The translations under genes and the position numbers were made by a program. From positions 186,001 through 250,000 of the forward strand of contig BMSM01000005.1 of assembly GCA_014649155.1 (NCBI GenBank): 64,000 bases of DNA, given 5' to 3'. This DNA comes from Streptomyces griseoviridis. Its GTDB lineage: Bacteria; Actinomycetota; Actinomycetes; Streptomycetales; Streptomycetaceae. Below the pieces are notes generated by a model, which did no database searches, was not told the DNA's origin, and saw nothing but the letters and a program-made list of their open reading frames with translations. Shown one piece after another: positions 16,325-25,134 of the stretch (positions are counted from its first letter, which is position 1; each line of letters starts with the position of its first letter).

Positions 16325-17653
16325 ATGTCCTCCTCCCTCGCCCCCTCCTCCCGGGGCAGCAGACTGGCGCTGCTGGTCGTCCTCCTGTGCTGGGTCGCCG
16401 TCCTCTTCGACGGCCTGGACATGTTCATCTACGGCTCCGTGCTCCCGCACATGCTCCAGGAGAAGGCGCTGGGGATCACCTCCGGCCAGGCGGGCGACCT
16501 GGGCAGCTACGCCACCTTCGGCATGCTGGTCGGCGCGCTGGCCGCGGGGACGATCGCGGACCGGATCGGCCGCAAGAAGCTGATGCTCTCCTGCGTCACG
16601 CTGTTCTCGCTGGCCTCCGGCCTCTGCGCGGTCGCCGGCAGCGTGGCGGTCTTCGGACTGGGCCGCACCCTGGCCGGTGTCGGCCTCGGCGGCCTGCTGC
16701 CCACCGCGATCAGCATGGTCTCCGACTACGCCCCCCGGGGCCGGGCCGCCCTCACCATCGGCCTGCTGATGACCGCCCACCACGCCGGCGGCATCCTCTC
16801 CGCCTACGTCGCCCTGTGGATCGTCGAGCCGCTCGGCTGGCGTGCCGCCTTCTGGGTCTGCGTGGTCCCGCTGCTCTTCGTCCCGGTGCTGCTCAAGTGG
16901 CTGCCCGAGTCCCTGAGCTTCCTGGTCGCCCAGGGCCGCCGCGCGGAGGCGTCCGAACTGGCCGCCCGCTACGACGCCGAGCTGCCCGCGGCCCCCGCCG
17001 CCAGGACGGCCGGCGCCCGCTGGGGCAACCTCGCCGCCCTCTTCCAGGGCCGCGAGTGGATCCAGACCCTGCTGTACTGGCTCGCCTCCTTCGGCGGCCT
17101 GCTCCTCGTCTACGGCGTCGCCACCTGGCTGCCCACCCTGATGCGCAGCGAGGGCTACGAGCTGGGCTCCGCGCTGACCTTCGTGGTCCTGTTCAACCTC
17201 GGTGGCGTCGTCGGCATGCTGGTGGCCGGCCGCGCCTCCGACCGGTTCGGCGCCCCGCGCATCTCGGCCCTCTGGTTCGCGCTGACCGCCGCCGGTGTCT
17301 TCCTGCTCAGCGTCCACATGCCGCTGGCGCTGACCTTCGTGGTCGTCTTCCTCACCGGTGTCTTCCTCAACAGCGCCCAGGTCATGATCTACGCGACGGT
17401 CTCCATCGGCTCCACCCCCGACAGCCGCGCCACGGCCGTCGGCTGGACCTCGGGCATGGGCCGCTTCGGCGCCGTCTTCGGCCCCTGGCTCGGCGGCCAG
17501 CTGCTCGCCGCGAACAACGGCGACTGGGGCTTCACCGCGTTCGCGCTGGCCGGTGTGTCGTCGATGGTCTTCATCGGCATCGCCGCCGCCCGCACGGGCC
17601 GCCGCACGGCCGGGGGCGGCTCCGGACAGCAACTGGTGGGGGCCGCGCACTGA
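16325..17653 (+). CDS. MFS transporter, aromatic acid:H+ symporter family
   Basis: A 442-residue 12-TM permease. The motif LFDGLDMFIYGSVLPHML in TM1 and the loop 2-3 signature GTIADRIGRKKLML are typical of the AAHS group (PcaK, BenK, GenK). The repeated loop 8-9 motif reads GRASDRFGAPRI. It would bring an aromatic carboxylate into the cell for the enzymes just upstream. GAGAGGAAA precedes the ATG. It has its own promoter and terminator but shares the operator of the GntR gene, so it belongs to the same regulon. Confidence 0.92.
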   Translation: MSSSLAPSSRGSRLALLVVLLCWVAVLFDGLDMFIYGSVLPHMLQEKALGITSGQAGDLGSYATFGMLVGALAAGTIADRIGRKKLMLSCVTLFSLASGLCAVAGSVAVFGLGRTLAGVGLGGLLPTAISMVSDYAPRGRAALTIGLLMTAHHAGGILSAYVALWIVEPLGWRAAFWVCVVPLLFVPVLLKWLPESLSFLVAQGRRAEASELAARYDAELPAAPAARTAGARWGNLAALFQGREWIQTLLYWLASFGGLLLVYGVATWLPTLMRSEGYELGSALTFVVLFNLGGVVGMLVAGRASDRFGAPRISALWFALTAAGVFLLSVHMPLALTFVVVFLTGVFLNSAQVMIYATVSIGSTPDSRATAVGWTSGMGRFGAVFGPWLGGQLLAANNGDWGFTAFALAGVSSMVFIGIAAARTGRRTAGGGSGQQLVGAAH

Positions 17654-17672
17654 GCGGCACCGCACCGGACAC

Positions 17673-17698
17673 CGGCCCCCGCGAGGAAGCGGGGGCCG
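17673..17698 (+). terminator. Terminator hairpin after the MFS gene
   Basis: A 10-bp stem (CGGCCCCCGC / GCGGGGGCCG) with a 6-base loop, 19 bases after the stop codon. It may serve both strands, since the gene at 17708 ends facing it. Confidence 0.8.
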
Positions 17699-17707
17699 CG
17701 GCGTGCC

Positions 17708-18040
17708 TCAGGGCGCGTTGACGCCCAGCGAGGCTTCCAGCTCGTCGTGGCAGCCCTCGGGCACCGCGTAGGCCGTCAGCGTCTGGACGGCGGGGACGCC
17801 CCCGGGGGAGACCGACGCCACCGGCTCCCGGGCCGCCTCCGCGCGCTCCCGCGCGATCTCGTCGGCGATCTCCCCGCAGCCGTAGTCGTAGGACTGGCCG
17901 GCTCTCGGTGCCGCCGTGGGTGACCCGGCGGGGAACTCCGGGCCGTCCGCGTACGGATCGCGGGAGAGCGCCCAGGTGGCGCCCGCCCCGGTCAGGCACA
18001 GGACGGCCCGGACGGCGACCAGGCGCCGGTGCGCGCTCAC
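17708..18040 (-). CDS. Small exported or membrane-anchored protein of unknown function
   Basis: A 110-residue protein. An N-terminal hydrophobic segment (LVAVRAVLCLTGAGATWAL) is a signal peptide or single TM anchor, followed by a Pro/Ala-rich, acidic outer region with two Cys (YGCGEI and EGCHDEL) that could form a disulfide. The Shine-Dalgarno AGGGGGGAG lies 11 bases before GTG 18040, which decided the start over a GTG nine bases upstream that would sit too close to it. It is convergent with the MFS gene. I do not recognise a family. Confidence 0.6.
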   Translation of the reverse strand: MSAHRRLVAVRAVLCLTGAGATWALSRDPYADGPEFPAGSPTAAPRAGQSYDYGCGEIADEIARERAEAAREPVASVSPGGVPAVQTLTAYAVPEGCHDELEASLGVNAP

Positions 18041-18062
18041 GACGGCCACTGCTCCCCCCTCG

Positions 18063-18110
18063 ACGACACCGCCCCGGCCCCCATCATGCCGGGGGCCGGG
18101 GCGGTGTCGT
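18063..18110 (-). terminator. Strong terminator after the BASS symporter gene
   Basis: A perfect 20-bp GC-rich stem (arms 18063-18082 and 18091-18110) with an 8-base loop, starting 13 bases past the symporter stop. It is the strongest hairpin in this part of the window. Confidence 0.88.
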
Positions 18111-18123
18111 ACGCCGGGGCGGG

Positions 18124-19086
18124 TCAGCGACGGCGGCGGGAGAACCAGGCGGCGGCCAGGGCGCCGGAGATGTTGTGCCAGACCGAGAACACCGCGGCCG
18201 GCAGGGCGGCGAGCGGGCTGAAGTGGGCCGTGGCGAGCGAGGCGGCGAGACCGGAGTTCTGCATGCCGACCTCGAAGGCCATGGCCCGGCTGCCCGGTTC
18301 GCCGAGCCGGCCGATCCGGCCCGCGCCGTAACCGAGGGCCAGCCCCAGGCCGTTGTGCAGCACCACGGCGACGAAGACCAGCAGCGCCGCCGACTTGATG
18401 GCGGCCGCGCTGCCCGCCACCACGACGGTCACGATCACGGCGATGGTCAGCGCCGACAGCCACGGCAGCACCGGCAGTGCCCGAGCGATCCACCGGCCCG
18501 CGACGAGCCGCACCACCAGGCCCGCGACGACGGGGAGCAGCACCGTCTTGAGGATGTCGGTGACCATCGACCCGGCGTCCACCGGCAGGTACTCGCCCGC
18601 CAGCAGCAGGGTCAGCGGCGGGGTGACCAGCGGGGCGAGCAGGGTGGAGACGGTGGCGACGGAGACGGACAGGGCGACGTCGCCGCGCGCCAGGTAGGTG
18701 ACCACGTTGGACGCCGTGCCGCTGGGCGCGCAGCCGACCAGGATGACACCGGCGGCGAGCTGCGGGGACAGGTGCAGCAGATGGGCGACGGCCCAGCCGA
18801 GCCCCGGCATGATGACGTAGTGGGCGACCAGCCCGAGCGCCACCGCCCAGGGCCGTCTGGCGACGCCCCGGAAGTCCTCCGGGGTCATGGTCACACCCAT
18901 GCAGAACATCACGACGCCCAGCAGGTAGGGCACCGCCTCGCTCCAGCCGGAGAAGCTGCCGGGGAGCAGCAGTCCCAGGGCTCCGGCGGCGAGGACGAGG
19001 AGCGGGAAGACGGTGACCGCCCGCCGCGCGGAACGGTCGCCGGTGGCGGGGCCGGCGTCGTGATGTTCGGTTCGTTCGATACTCAC
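18124..19086 (-). CDS. Bile acid:sodium symporter (BASS) family transporter
   Basis: A 320-residue membrane protein with about ten TM segments. The SBF-family signatures are present: LLGVVMFCMGVTMTPEDF near the start, GCAPSGTASNVVTYLARGD in the crossover region, and FEVGMQNSGLAASLA late. Bacterial members usually move organic anions (pantoate, keto acids, sulfur compounds) with Na+, not bile acids. GTG 19086 was chosen because it starts close to the first TM domain; a TTG 12 codons upstream is an alternative. No ribosome-binding site clearly decides. It stands alone between hairpins. Confidence 0.85.
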   Translation of the reverse strand: MSIERTEHHDAGPATGDRSARRAVTVFPLLVLAAGALGLLLPGSFSGWSEAVPYLLGVVMFCMGVTMTPEDFRGVARRPWAVALGLVAHYVIMPGLGWAVAHLLHLSPQLAAGVILVGCAPSGTASNVVTYLARGDVALSVSVATVSTLLAPLVTPPLTLLLAGEYLPVDAGSMVTDILKTVLLPVVAGLVVRLVAGRWIARALPVLPWLSALTIAVIVTVVVAGSAAAIKSAALLVFVAVVLHNGLGLALGYGAGRIGRLGEPGSRAMAFEVGMQNSGLAASLATAHFSPLAALPAAVFSVWHNISGALAAAWFSRRRR

Positions 19087-19134
19087 CGTGTGAGACAACG
19101 CCTGGTCAGGGGCGTGACGCAAGCGTGTCTCGCG

Positions 19135-19150
19135 ATGTGATCGGTCACAT
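19135..19150. promoter_or_regulatory. Short palindrome upstream of the symporter gene
   Basis: ATGTGA and TCACAT face each other across TCGG, 49 bases upstream of the leftward GTG. It resembles a GntR or CRP half-site pair but with a short spacer. It is a candidate operator only. Confidence 0.35.
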
Positions 19151-19488
19151 CGGCGGGTGCGTCAGTCCGTGCCCATCCGGTCCTCCGCCGACAGGTGCTC
19201 CACCGGCCCGATGAGGCCCCCCGTGCTCGCCGATGAGGAAATGGACCAGCGGCAGAAGGAGTTGGCCGCGCGCATCGCCGGTCGCCGCGGAGTGGGCCCC
19301 GGTGGGGGAGTCACTGGCCCGCCTGCACCGCGCCGGCGCACCGGCGCCGGCGTACCCGGACCTCACCCACGAGACGGTGGCCGTCGGTACGGCCACCGGC
19401 TACGGCCTGGTCAAGCGCCGCCCCCAGAGCGTGCTCCCGCACGCCGCCCCCGGCCTTCTCCGCCTACCTCGACCCGCTCGCCCAGGGC

Positions 19489-20349
19489 GTGGCCGACGCC
19501 GACGCCGGCCTCGGGGCCGAGTCGAGCACCCCGGCCGCCGCCGTCATCGACGCCGACCGCGCCCCCGGCCCGGTCGCCCTGAGCGCCGCCGCCGACGAGG
19601 CGGTCGCACGGGCCCGCGCCTTCGGCATCACCTTCGTCGGCGTACGCCGCACCGTGCACACCGGCGCCCTCGGCTACTACGTCTCCCGGATCGCGGACCA
19701 GGGCCTGGCGGGCCTCGGGTCCGTCGCCGGCATGCCCAACATGGGCTACACCGGCGCCAAGGGCGCTGCGGTCGCCACCAGCTCCCTCGCGATCGCCGTC
19801 CCGGCCGCCGACCGCCCCCGCTCCTGCTCGACATGGCGACGGCCACCATCGCCCTCGGCAAGATCCGCCAGGCCAGGGCGGACGGCACCCGGCTCCCGGA
19901 GAACGCCGCCGCGACCGGGGACGGCACCCCGACCACCGACCCGGAACGGGCGGTCATGCCGCTGCCGCTGGGCGGTGCCAAGGGCTCCGGCCTGTCCCTC
20001 GCCTTCGAACTCCTTACCGGCGTCCTGGTCGGCGCGCCCATCTTCTCGGCCTTCCACTCCGCAGACCCGGCCGGCCGCGAGCACGGTCAGAACGCCCTGC
20101 TCATCGCCCTCGACCCGGCCGAGTTCGGCGGCGGCGCGGCCGACTTCACCGGCGCGGTCGACACCACCCTGGACACGCTCGAGGGCCTCCCGGCCGCGGA
20201 GGACGCCGCGGGCGTGTACTGCCCCGGCGAGCGCGGTGCCGCCGTCGCGGCGAACTCGGTGGGAACGGGTGCCGGTCGCCCCGAAGGTCTGGCGCGAACT
20301 CGTCGGGGCCGCCGCCCCCTTCGGCCTCACCCCGCCCGCCCCCGTGTGA
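19489..20349 (+). pseudogene. Decayed malate/L-lactate dehydrogenase-family (Ldh2) gene
   Basis: Ldh2-type sequence is spread over more than one reading frame. The first part gives MPNMGYTGAKGAAVATSSLAIAVPA, the NADH-pocket region. Near 19810 the frame changes and continues LLLDMATATIALGKI, then GAKGSGLSLAFELLTGVL. Near 20265 it returns to the first frame for the C-terminal VAPKVWRELVGA. Upstream, 19160-19488 looks like scrambled coding sequence without a clear N-terminal domain. No single frame can give a working enzyme, so it is a pseudogene unless the frame changes are sequencing errors. Confidence 0.65.
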
Positions 20350-20460
20350 CCCCGCGGGCCCGACACATCGCCGGCCGCACGCGTGGGAGGGAGGAGGAGG
20401 GGGGACGGCCGGCGACCCCCCCACCCCTCCGTATGCGGTAGGCTTGACCTGCGAGTTCAC

Positions 20461-20534
<74 letters not shown>

Positions 20535-20635
20535 CTTGAGAGAGTCGCAGATCAGGGCCGGTTCCGGAGGCATCCGGAACCGGCCCTCGATCATTCTTGG
20601 GGACCAGTTGGGGACCAGTGCTCCCTTGACCGGTG

Positions 20636-21853
20636 TCAGCGGGTCATCACGATCGGGCTCGGGAGTGAGCGGGGGGCGCGGACCACGCTGAGATGAGCGG
20701 AGAGTGCAGCGCCGGCGGCCGTGATCTTGTGGACGCCCGGGTGGAGGTAGCGCTGAGTGGTCATGAGGGAGCCATGCCCCGCGATGCGTCGCAGGACGTG
20801 GACCGGGACTCCCGCGTCGGCGAACCAGGTGAGGCCGGTGTGCCGGAGGTCGTGGCGGCGCAGGTGTTCGTAGCCAAGCTTGGTGACGACGTCGTCCCAG
20901 TGGGTCGCGTCGCGCAGGACGGTGGTGGCGATGCGTCCGCCGCGCGGGCCGGTGAACAGGCGGGCGTCGGGGGCGGGACCGGCGGACAGGACGCGCTGGG
21001 CGACAAGGGGGCGGACCTCCTCGATGATGGGGACTTTGCGGGCCCGCTTGCCTTTGGTGCCCTTGTCGGTCAGGCCGCCGGGTGCGGGTGTGGTCTGGCG
21101 CCGCACGGTCCAGATCCACTGGTCGGCGTCGATGTCCTGGACGTGGCAACCTGAGACTTCGCCGATCCGGGCGGCGGTGCACGCGGCGAAGACGACGACG
21201 TCTCCCCATCCGCGGTACTGGTCGTGGGAGGCGGCCACGAGCGCGTCGGCCAGCTGGACGAGGGTGTCCCAGTCAGGCAGGGCCAGCGCGCGTGGATTGC
21301 GAAGTTCGTCCTCGGCCTGCTTGTAGAGCTTCTGCCAGCCGGTCACCCGAGCGGGATTGACGCTGATGATGCCGTCCCGCACGGCCTGTTCCATGACACG
21401 GACCAGCACGGCGATCGTGTTCTTGACCGTTGAGCGGCTGTGCTCGTCGACGATCCAGTTCTGTACGGTCCGGTCGACGACACCGTTGGTGATCAGCCGC
21501 ACAGCGAGGTGGCCCAGAGCGGGAACCACACGCAACCGCCACCCCGCGAGATAGGGAACCAACGTCTTCAGCTCCAGGCCGCGCAGCGCGAGATCCATGT
21601 TCGCTTCGCCGTATTCGGCCAGCGTCATGGTGGCGGTCGACGGGGTCAGGCCGGCTTGGGTGGCCTGAACGATGGCCTGGAGCCACTCCTGAGCTTCTTC
21701 TTCGCTGTTCTTTCCCTCGGACAGTGACTGGCGGCGTTTGGTGGTGGGATCCCACCATCGGACGCGCGCCCGATACGGTGTGGGCCGGTCGGAGCGGTAT
21801 TCGATGTCGGTGGAGATCCGGATGCCGACGGCGATGTTGGTTCTATCGGCCAT
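20636..21853 (-). CDS. Tyrosine site-specific integrase
   Basis: A 405-residue phage-type recombinase. The N-terminal part (RARVRWWDPTTKRRQSL) is an AP2-like arm-binding domain, followed by a SAM-like core-binding region around residues 65-170. The catalytic domain has the first Arg in CTAARIGEVSG, the HDLRHTGLTWF box (His-x-x-Arg), and HGSLMTTQRYLHP containing the His and nucleophile Tyr. AAGGGG lies 4-5 bases before ATG 21853. Its start overlaps the excisionase-like gene by 11 bases, the usual xis-int order of actinomycete integrative elements. It should catalyse insertion and excision at the adjacent tRNA-Pro. Confidence 0.93.
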   Translation of the reverse strand: MADRTNIAVGIRISTDIEYRSDRPTPYRARVRWWDPTTKRRQSLSEGKNSEEEAQEWLQAIVQATQAGLTPSTATMTLAEYGEANMDLALRGLELKTLVPYLAGWRLRVVPALGHLAVRLITNGVVDRTVQNWIVDEHSRSTVKNTIAVLVRVMEQAVRDGIISVNPARVTGWQKLYKQAEDELRNPRALALPDWDTLVQLADALVAASHDQYRGWGDVVVFAACTAARIGEVSGCHVQDIDADQWIWTVRRQTTPAPGGLTDKGTKGKRARKVPIIEEVRPLVAQRVLSAGPAPDARLFTGPRGGRIATTVLRDATHWDDVVTKLGYEHLRRHDLRHTGLTWFADAGVPVHVLRRIAGHGSLMTTQRYLHPGVHKITAAGAALSAHLSVVRAPRSLPSPIVMTR

Positions 21854-22109
21854 GGATCCCCTTGGTGGGGGCGGTACGACGGCTGCGCAGCCATTCCTCG
21901 ACATCTAGCGCGCTGTACATGACGACACGTTCCGAAAGGGCGACGAACGGCGGCCCTTGGGAAGGCCGGGCGGTGCGCCATCGGCGCAGTGTCGAGGCGT
22001 CCACCCGGAGACGAGCGGCCAGGACGCTGGTCGAGTACCAGGCGTTGGTCAGGAGGGATGCTTGGTCATCGGCTAGGACGGCATGCCGGTGAGGAAGCGG
22101 GGGTTGTAT
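21843..22109 (-). CDS. Excisionase-like helix-turn-helix protein
   Basis: A small MerR/Xis-type DNA-binding protein. The core reads WYSTSVLAARLRVDASTLRRWR and continues to YSALDVEEWLRSRR, typical of AICE excisionases that bias the integrase toward excision. The 3' end overlaps int. The start is odd: there is no in-frame ATG or GTG near the domain. A perfect AAGGAGG sits five bases before an in-frame ATA (22109-22107), used here; the other option is TTG at 22169, which lacks a good ribosome-binding site. Coordinates of the N-terminus are therefore tentative. Confidence 0.7.
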   Translation of the reverse strand: MQPPLPHRHAVLADDQASLLTNAWYSTSVLAARLRVDASTLRRWRTARPSQGPPFVALSERVVMYSALDVEEWLRSRRTAPTKGIHGR

Positions 22110-22588
22110 TGCGGCCTCCTTCTCACGATGGCATTCGGTGTCGGTACTTGTTGTTATTGGGGTGGGCAAGTGCAGGCAATCTCCGGGCAGTACAGAGCAC
22201 CAGGCGGAGCGGTGGAAGACTTCAAATGCGGCGACACGCTCCGAGAACGGAGGCGTGCCGTGCTCCGTCGGCAGCAGCGCTGATGCCGGTCACCATCACT
22301 GGCGGTCGCGCTCCGATACGGGCGTTGACCAGATAATCGTCTCCGGATGCGCCGGTTTGGCTAACCGGCGATCACGGCCTATGTTGCCGGCTGGCGCGAC
22401 ATGACGGGGCGTGAAGAGCCAGCCGCTGCGGTCCTCGGTCAGCCAGTTCCGATGACGCATCACGTGAAATGCGTCGCCATCCTCGAACCGGCCGCAAAGG
22501 GCTTGTGACCTGTGGTTTTACGCGTGCACATTATGTGCGGGTGGGCGTTACGGCCGTTCTTTTGACGCTGAAATGAAGCTCGTGACGC
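22110..22588. other. Region without a convincing gene
   Basis: This 480-base stretch between the excisionase and the IS remnant has lower GC than its surroundings and no family-recognisable product. A 66-codon rightward frame from ATG 22083 to 22283 has one hydrophobic segment (GLYCGLLLTMAFGVGTCCYW) but weak initiation signals and overlaps the excisionase antisense. I do not call it a gene. Confidence 0.4.
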
Positions 22589-23268
22589 TAGTACTGCAAC
22601 GGTGCTTGCCGGCCAGCTCGGTCGTTGGTGTGGTCATGGGTGGGGACCTTGCTGATGTCAGGTTGTGGGCGGGTGAACTGAGCGCTCTGCATGAGCGGTT
22701 CGTGCACCGGTTCAGCCGGGAATCTACGACTGGGCCCGCGTCGAGGTCCGGCCCTGGCACCGCGAGGACCGCCGGCACTGGGTTCTCGCTCGCCGCAGCG
22801 TCAGCAGGCCCGAGGAGATCTCCTACTACATCGTCTACTGCCCCGCCGGCACCACCCTGGACGAGCTGATCCGCATCGCGGGCAACCGCTGGGCGGTGGA
22901 GGAATGCTTCCAGACCGCCAAGCAGGAGTGCGGCCTGGACGACTACCAGGTCCGCCGCTACCCCGGCTGGCACCGCCACATGACCCTGGCCATGGCCGCC
23001 CACGTATGCCTGACCGTCCTGCGAGCCCGACAGCTGGACACGGACAAAGCAGAAACGGATCCTCCCCGCTCATCCACCTCAGCCTCGCCGGAATACGACG
23101 GCTGATCACCCGCCTCACCGACCGCCGTCCCACCCCGGTCGACCACATCCTGCACTGGTCGACATGGCGCCGGAGACGGCAGTACCAGGCTCGGCTCAGT
23201 CACTACAAACGACGCGGACACATCCCCTGACCTGGCCACCAGTCACAGCAAACACCGTTGCAGTACTA
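22589..23268 (+). mobile_element. Internally deleted IS701-family element
   Basis: The ends are inverted repeats: TAGTACTGCAACGGTG at 22589 and its near-exact complement at 23253-23268, matching over about 16 bases. Between them are only the N-terminal and C-terminal ends of an IS701-type transposase. The junctions read CTAG and CTAA, fitting the YTAR target preference of the family. A full IS701 is about twice this size, so more than half of the transposase gene is missing and the element is not autonomous. Confidence 0.75.
22637..23230 (+). pseudogene. IS701-type transposase remnant
   Basis: The N-terminal piece (ADVRLWAGELSALHERFV) is joined near 22725 to a C-terminal piece in another frame. 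That piece reads WHREDRRHWVLARRS, then AGNRWAVEECFQTAKQECGLD, which contains the conserved Glu of the DDE domain, and MTLAMAAHVCLTVLRAR. A second frame change near 23060 leads to the natural end RLITRLTDRRPT. Both of the first two catalytic Asp blocks are lost. It is not functional. Confidence 0.75.
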
Positions 23269-23640
23269 AAGGTGACCTGATCCGTGAGGACCAAGATCCC
23301 GGCGTCGACCTGGCCCAGGGAGAGTCGTCACGAGGGACGACCTTGAGATGCTCGGTCGCACGGAGACCGGCGGCGTAAGACAGATCCGCCGGAGGTCCTC
23401 GGAGATTGCGATCACTGCGGCTCGGCCCCCTGTCCTGCTGGGCGGCTTCACCGGGGGAGCCGGTGTGGGTGAGCGCGGCGCGGGTGATCGTGACGACGGT
23501 CAGGGCGGGCGCGGACAGACACAGTGGGGCGCGCAGGCCGAACGCGTCGGCGACGGCACCACCGGCGAGGGAGCCCAGGGGAACCGCTGCTTGGAGGAGG
23601 TGCGGTTGGAGCTGGACGCGGGCCCCCCGGGCAGGGACCA
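23266..23640 (-). pseudogene. C-terminal remnant of an MFS transporter gene
   Basis: On the minus strand the frame reads AAVPLGSLAGGAVADAFG and then LRAPLCLSAPALTVVTI, which fits the last two TM segments of an MFS exporter. It has no start and no N-terminal part; it is cut off near 23640, right where the last CRISPR repeat begins, and runs on the other side into the IS remnant. It marks a rearrangement at the distal end of the CRISPR array. Confidence 0.45.
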
Positions 23641-23673
23641 GTTGGGCAGCGTCTTTTTCCTATTGGGTGGCAA

Positions 23674-25044
23674 GGGACCGCCCCCACGTGCGCGGGGACC
23701 ACACGCGGTCCATGTAGCCGACGGCGTAGGGAAGGGGACCACCCCCACGTGCGCGGGGACCACGGAGGCGTCGCCGGGGACCCAGGTGGTGAGCTGGGAC
23801 CACCCCCGCGTGCGCGGGGACCACCTGCATCCGGGGGAGTTCGTGCTGGGGTCGACGGGACCACCCCCGCGTGCGCGGGGACCACGGGTACAACGCCGGA
23901 TGGGCCCGGGTCGAGCAGGGACCACCCCCGCGTGCGCGGGGACCACCAACGAGCACGGAGAGATCGGTCCCGTGCTCGGGGACCACCCCCGCGTGCGCGG
24001 GGACCACTGGGCGCTCGGCGTCGAGCTGGAGTCCCGCAAGGGACCACCCCCGCGTGCTCGGGGACCACCGCGCGGCAGCAGTGTCGACCCGGACGGCCAC
24101 GGGACCACCCCCGCGTGCGCGGGGACCACCTCAGCCGTCTTCTGCTCAGGCGGGATGGTCGGGGACCACCCCCGCGTGCGCGGGGACCACGGCCGCCAGG
24201 CGCCTCGCGATGGCTGGTACACGGGACCGCCCCCGCGTGCGCGGGGACCACGGGGGCGAGCCTGGCGCCCGGGAACCACACCGGGGACCACCCCCGCGTG
24301 CGCGGGGACCACCTCAGGCCAGGTTGGAGAAGTGGATGGAGTCGGGGACCACCCCCGCGTGCGCGGGGACCACACGGACCTCCAGCAGGCGTTCGGTCAC
24401 CTGAAGGGACCACCCCCGCGTGCGCGGGGACCACGCGAGGACTGCTTCAAGACCGACGGTCGGAGCGGGACCACCCCCGCGTGCGCGGGGACCACTCGCT
24501 CGTGCAGATGGGCGAGAGCGCCGGTGAGGGACCACCCCCGCGTGCGCGGGGACCACGGTCATCTGTGTCTCCTTTGGGGTGTTTGTGCGGGATCACCCCC
24601 GCGTGCGCGGGGACCACTCACCAACAGTGGTGTCGGCTCCCTCGGCGGAGGGACCACCCCCGCGTGCGCGGGGACCACGACGACAATCCCGCCGAACCAG
24701 ACGAAGAACGGGGACCACCCCCGCGTGCGCGGGGACCACAACGTCGTCCTCGGCCTGTGGAACGGCATCCAGGGACCACCCCCGCGTGCGCGGGGACCAC
24801 ACTTTCTGCAAGTCAAAGTAGAACCATGGCGCGGGACCACCCCCGCGTGCGCGGGGACCACGCGCAGGCGGACATCGGCCGCCTGGGCGAGGCGGGACCA
24901 CCCCCGCGTGCGCGGGGACCACCCCATCGTAGGCTGGTCGCATCCTATTCACGCGGGACCACCCCCGCGTGCGCGGGGACCACATCATGAACGGCCGTTG
25001 CCCGATCAGGCAGTAGGGACCACCCCCGCGTGCGCGGGGACCAC
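23674..25044 (-). CRISPR. Type I-E CRISPR array, 23 repeats and 22 spacers
   Basis: Twenty-three 29-base repeats recur at an exact 61-base period, so every spacer is 32 bases. Read on the minus strand, as the cas genes, the repeat starts GTGGTCCCCGCG and ends GGTGGTCCC, with the hairpin arms CCCCGCG and CGCGGGG typical of I-E repeats cut by Cas6e. Repeats near 23674 and 23735 carry substitutions in the GC core (GCCCCCACG and CCCCCACG), so that end is the old, leader-distal end. Others vary singly (near 24036, 24224, 24590). The leader end is at 25044, facing cas2. All 22 spacers differ by eye. Confidence 0.98.
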
Positions 25045-25134
25045 AGGAGCCGACCTGGGCCTTTATCGCCAGGAGGACCGGTTTTTGCTCACTTTCCGAG
25101 CAAGGGACGAATGGCTTCGGGTTCTTGCTCATTG
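25045..25134 (-). promoter_or_regulatory. CRISPR leader
   Basis: The short region between cas2 and the first repeat is less GC-rich than its surroundings. It contains T-runs and the inverted pair TTGCTC/GAGCAA (around 25085-25105). The leader may extend into the 3' end of cas2. Promoter and integration signals for new spacers are expected here on the minus strand. Confidence 0.6.

Noticed and set aside
14036..17665. Long leftward frames opposite the PrpF, dioxygenase and MFS genes
   Set aside because: Low-complexity Gly/Ala/Asp translation without any domain, fully antisense to genes with clear family motifs.
22083..22283. 66-codon rightward frame with one hydrophobic segment
   Set aside because: Overlaps the excisionase antisense, has only a weak initiation region and no family.
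24559..25044. Separate smaller CRISPR array or repeat family at the leader end
   Set aside because: Period, repeat and spacer length are the same as in the rest, so it is one array.
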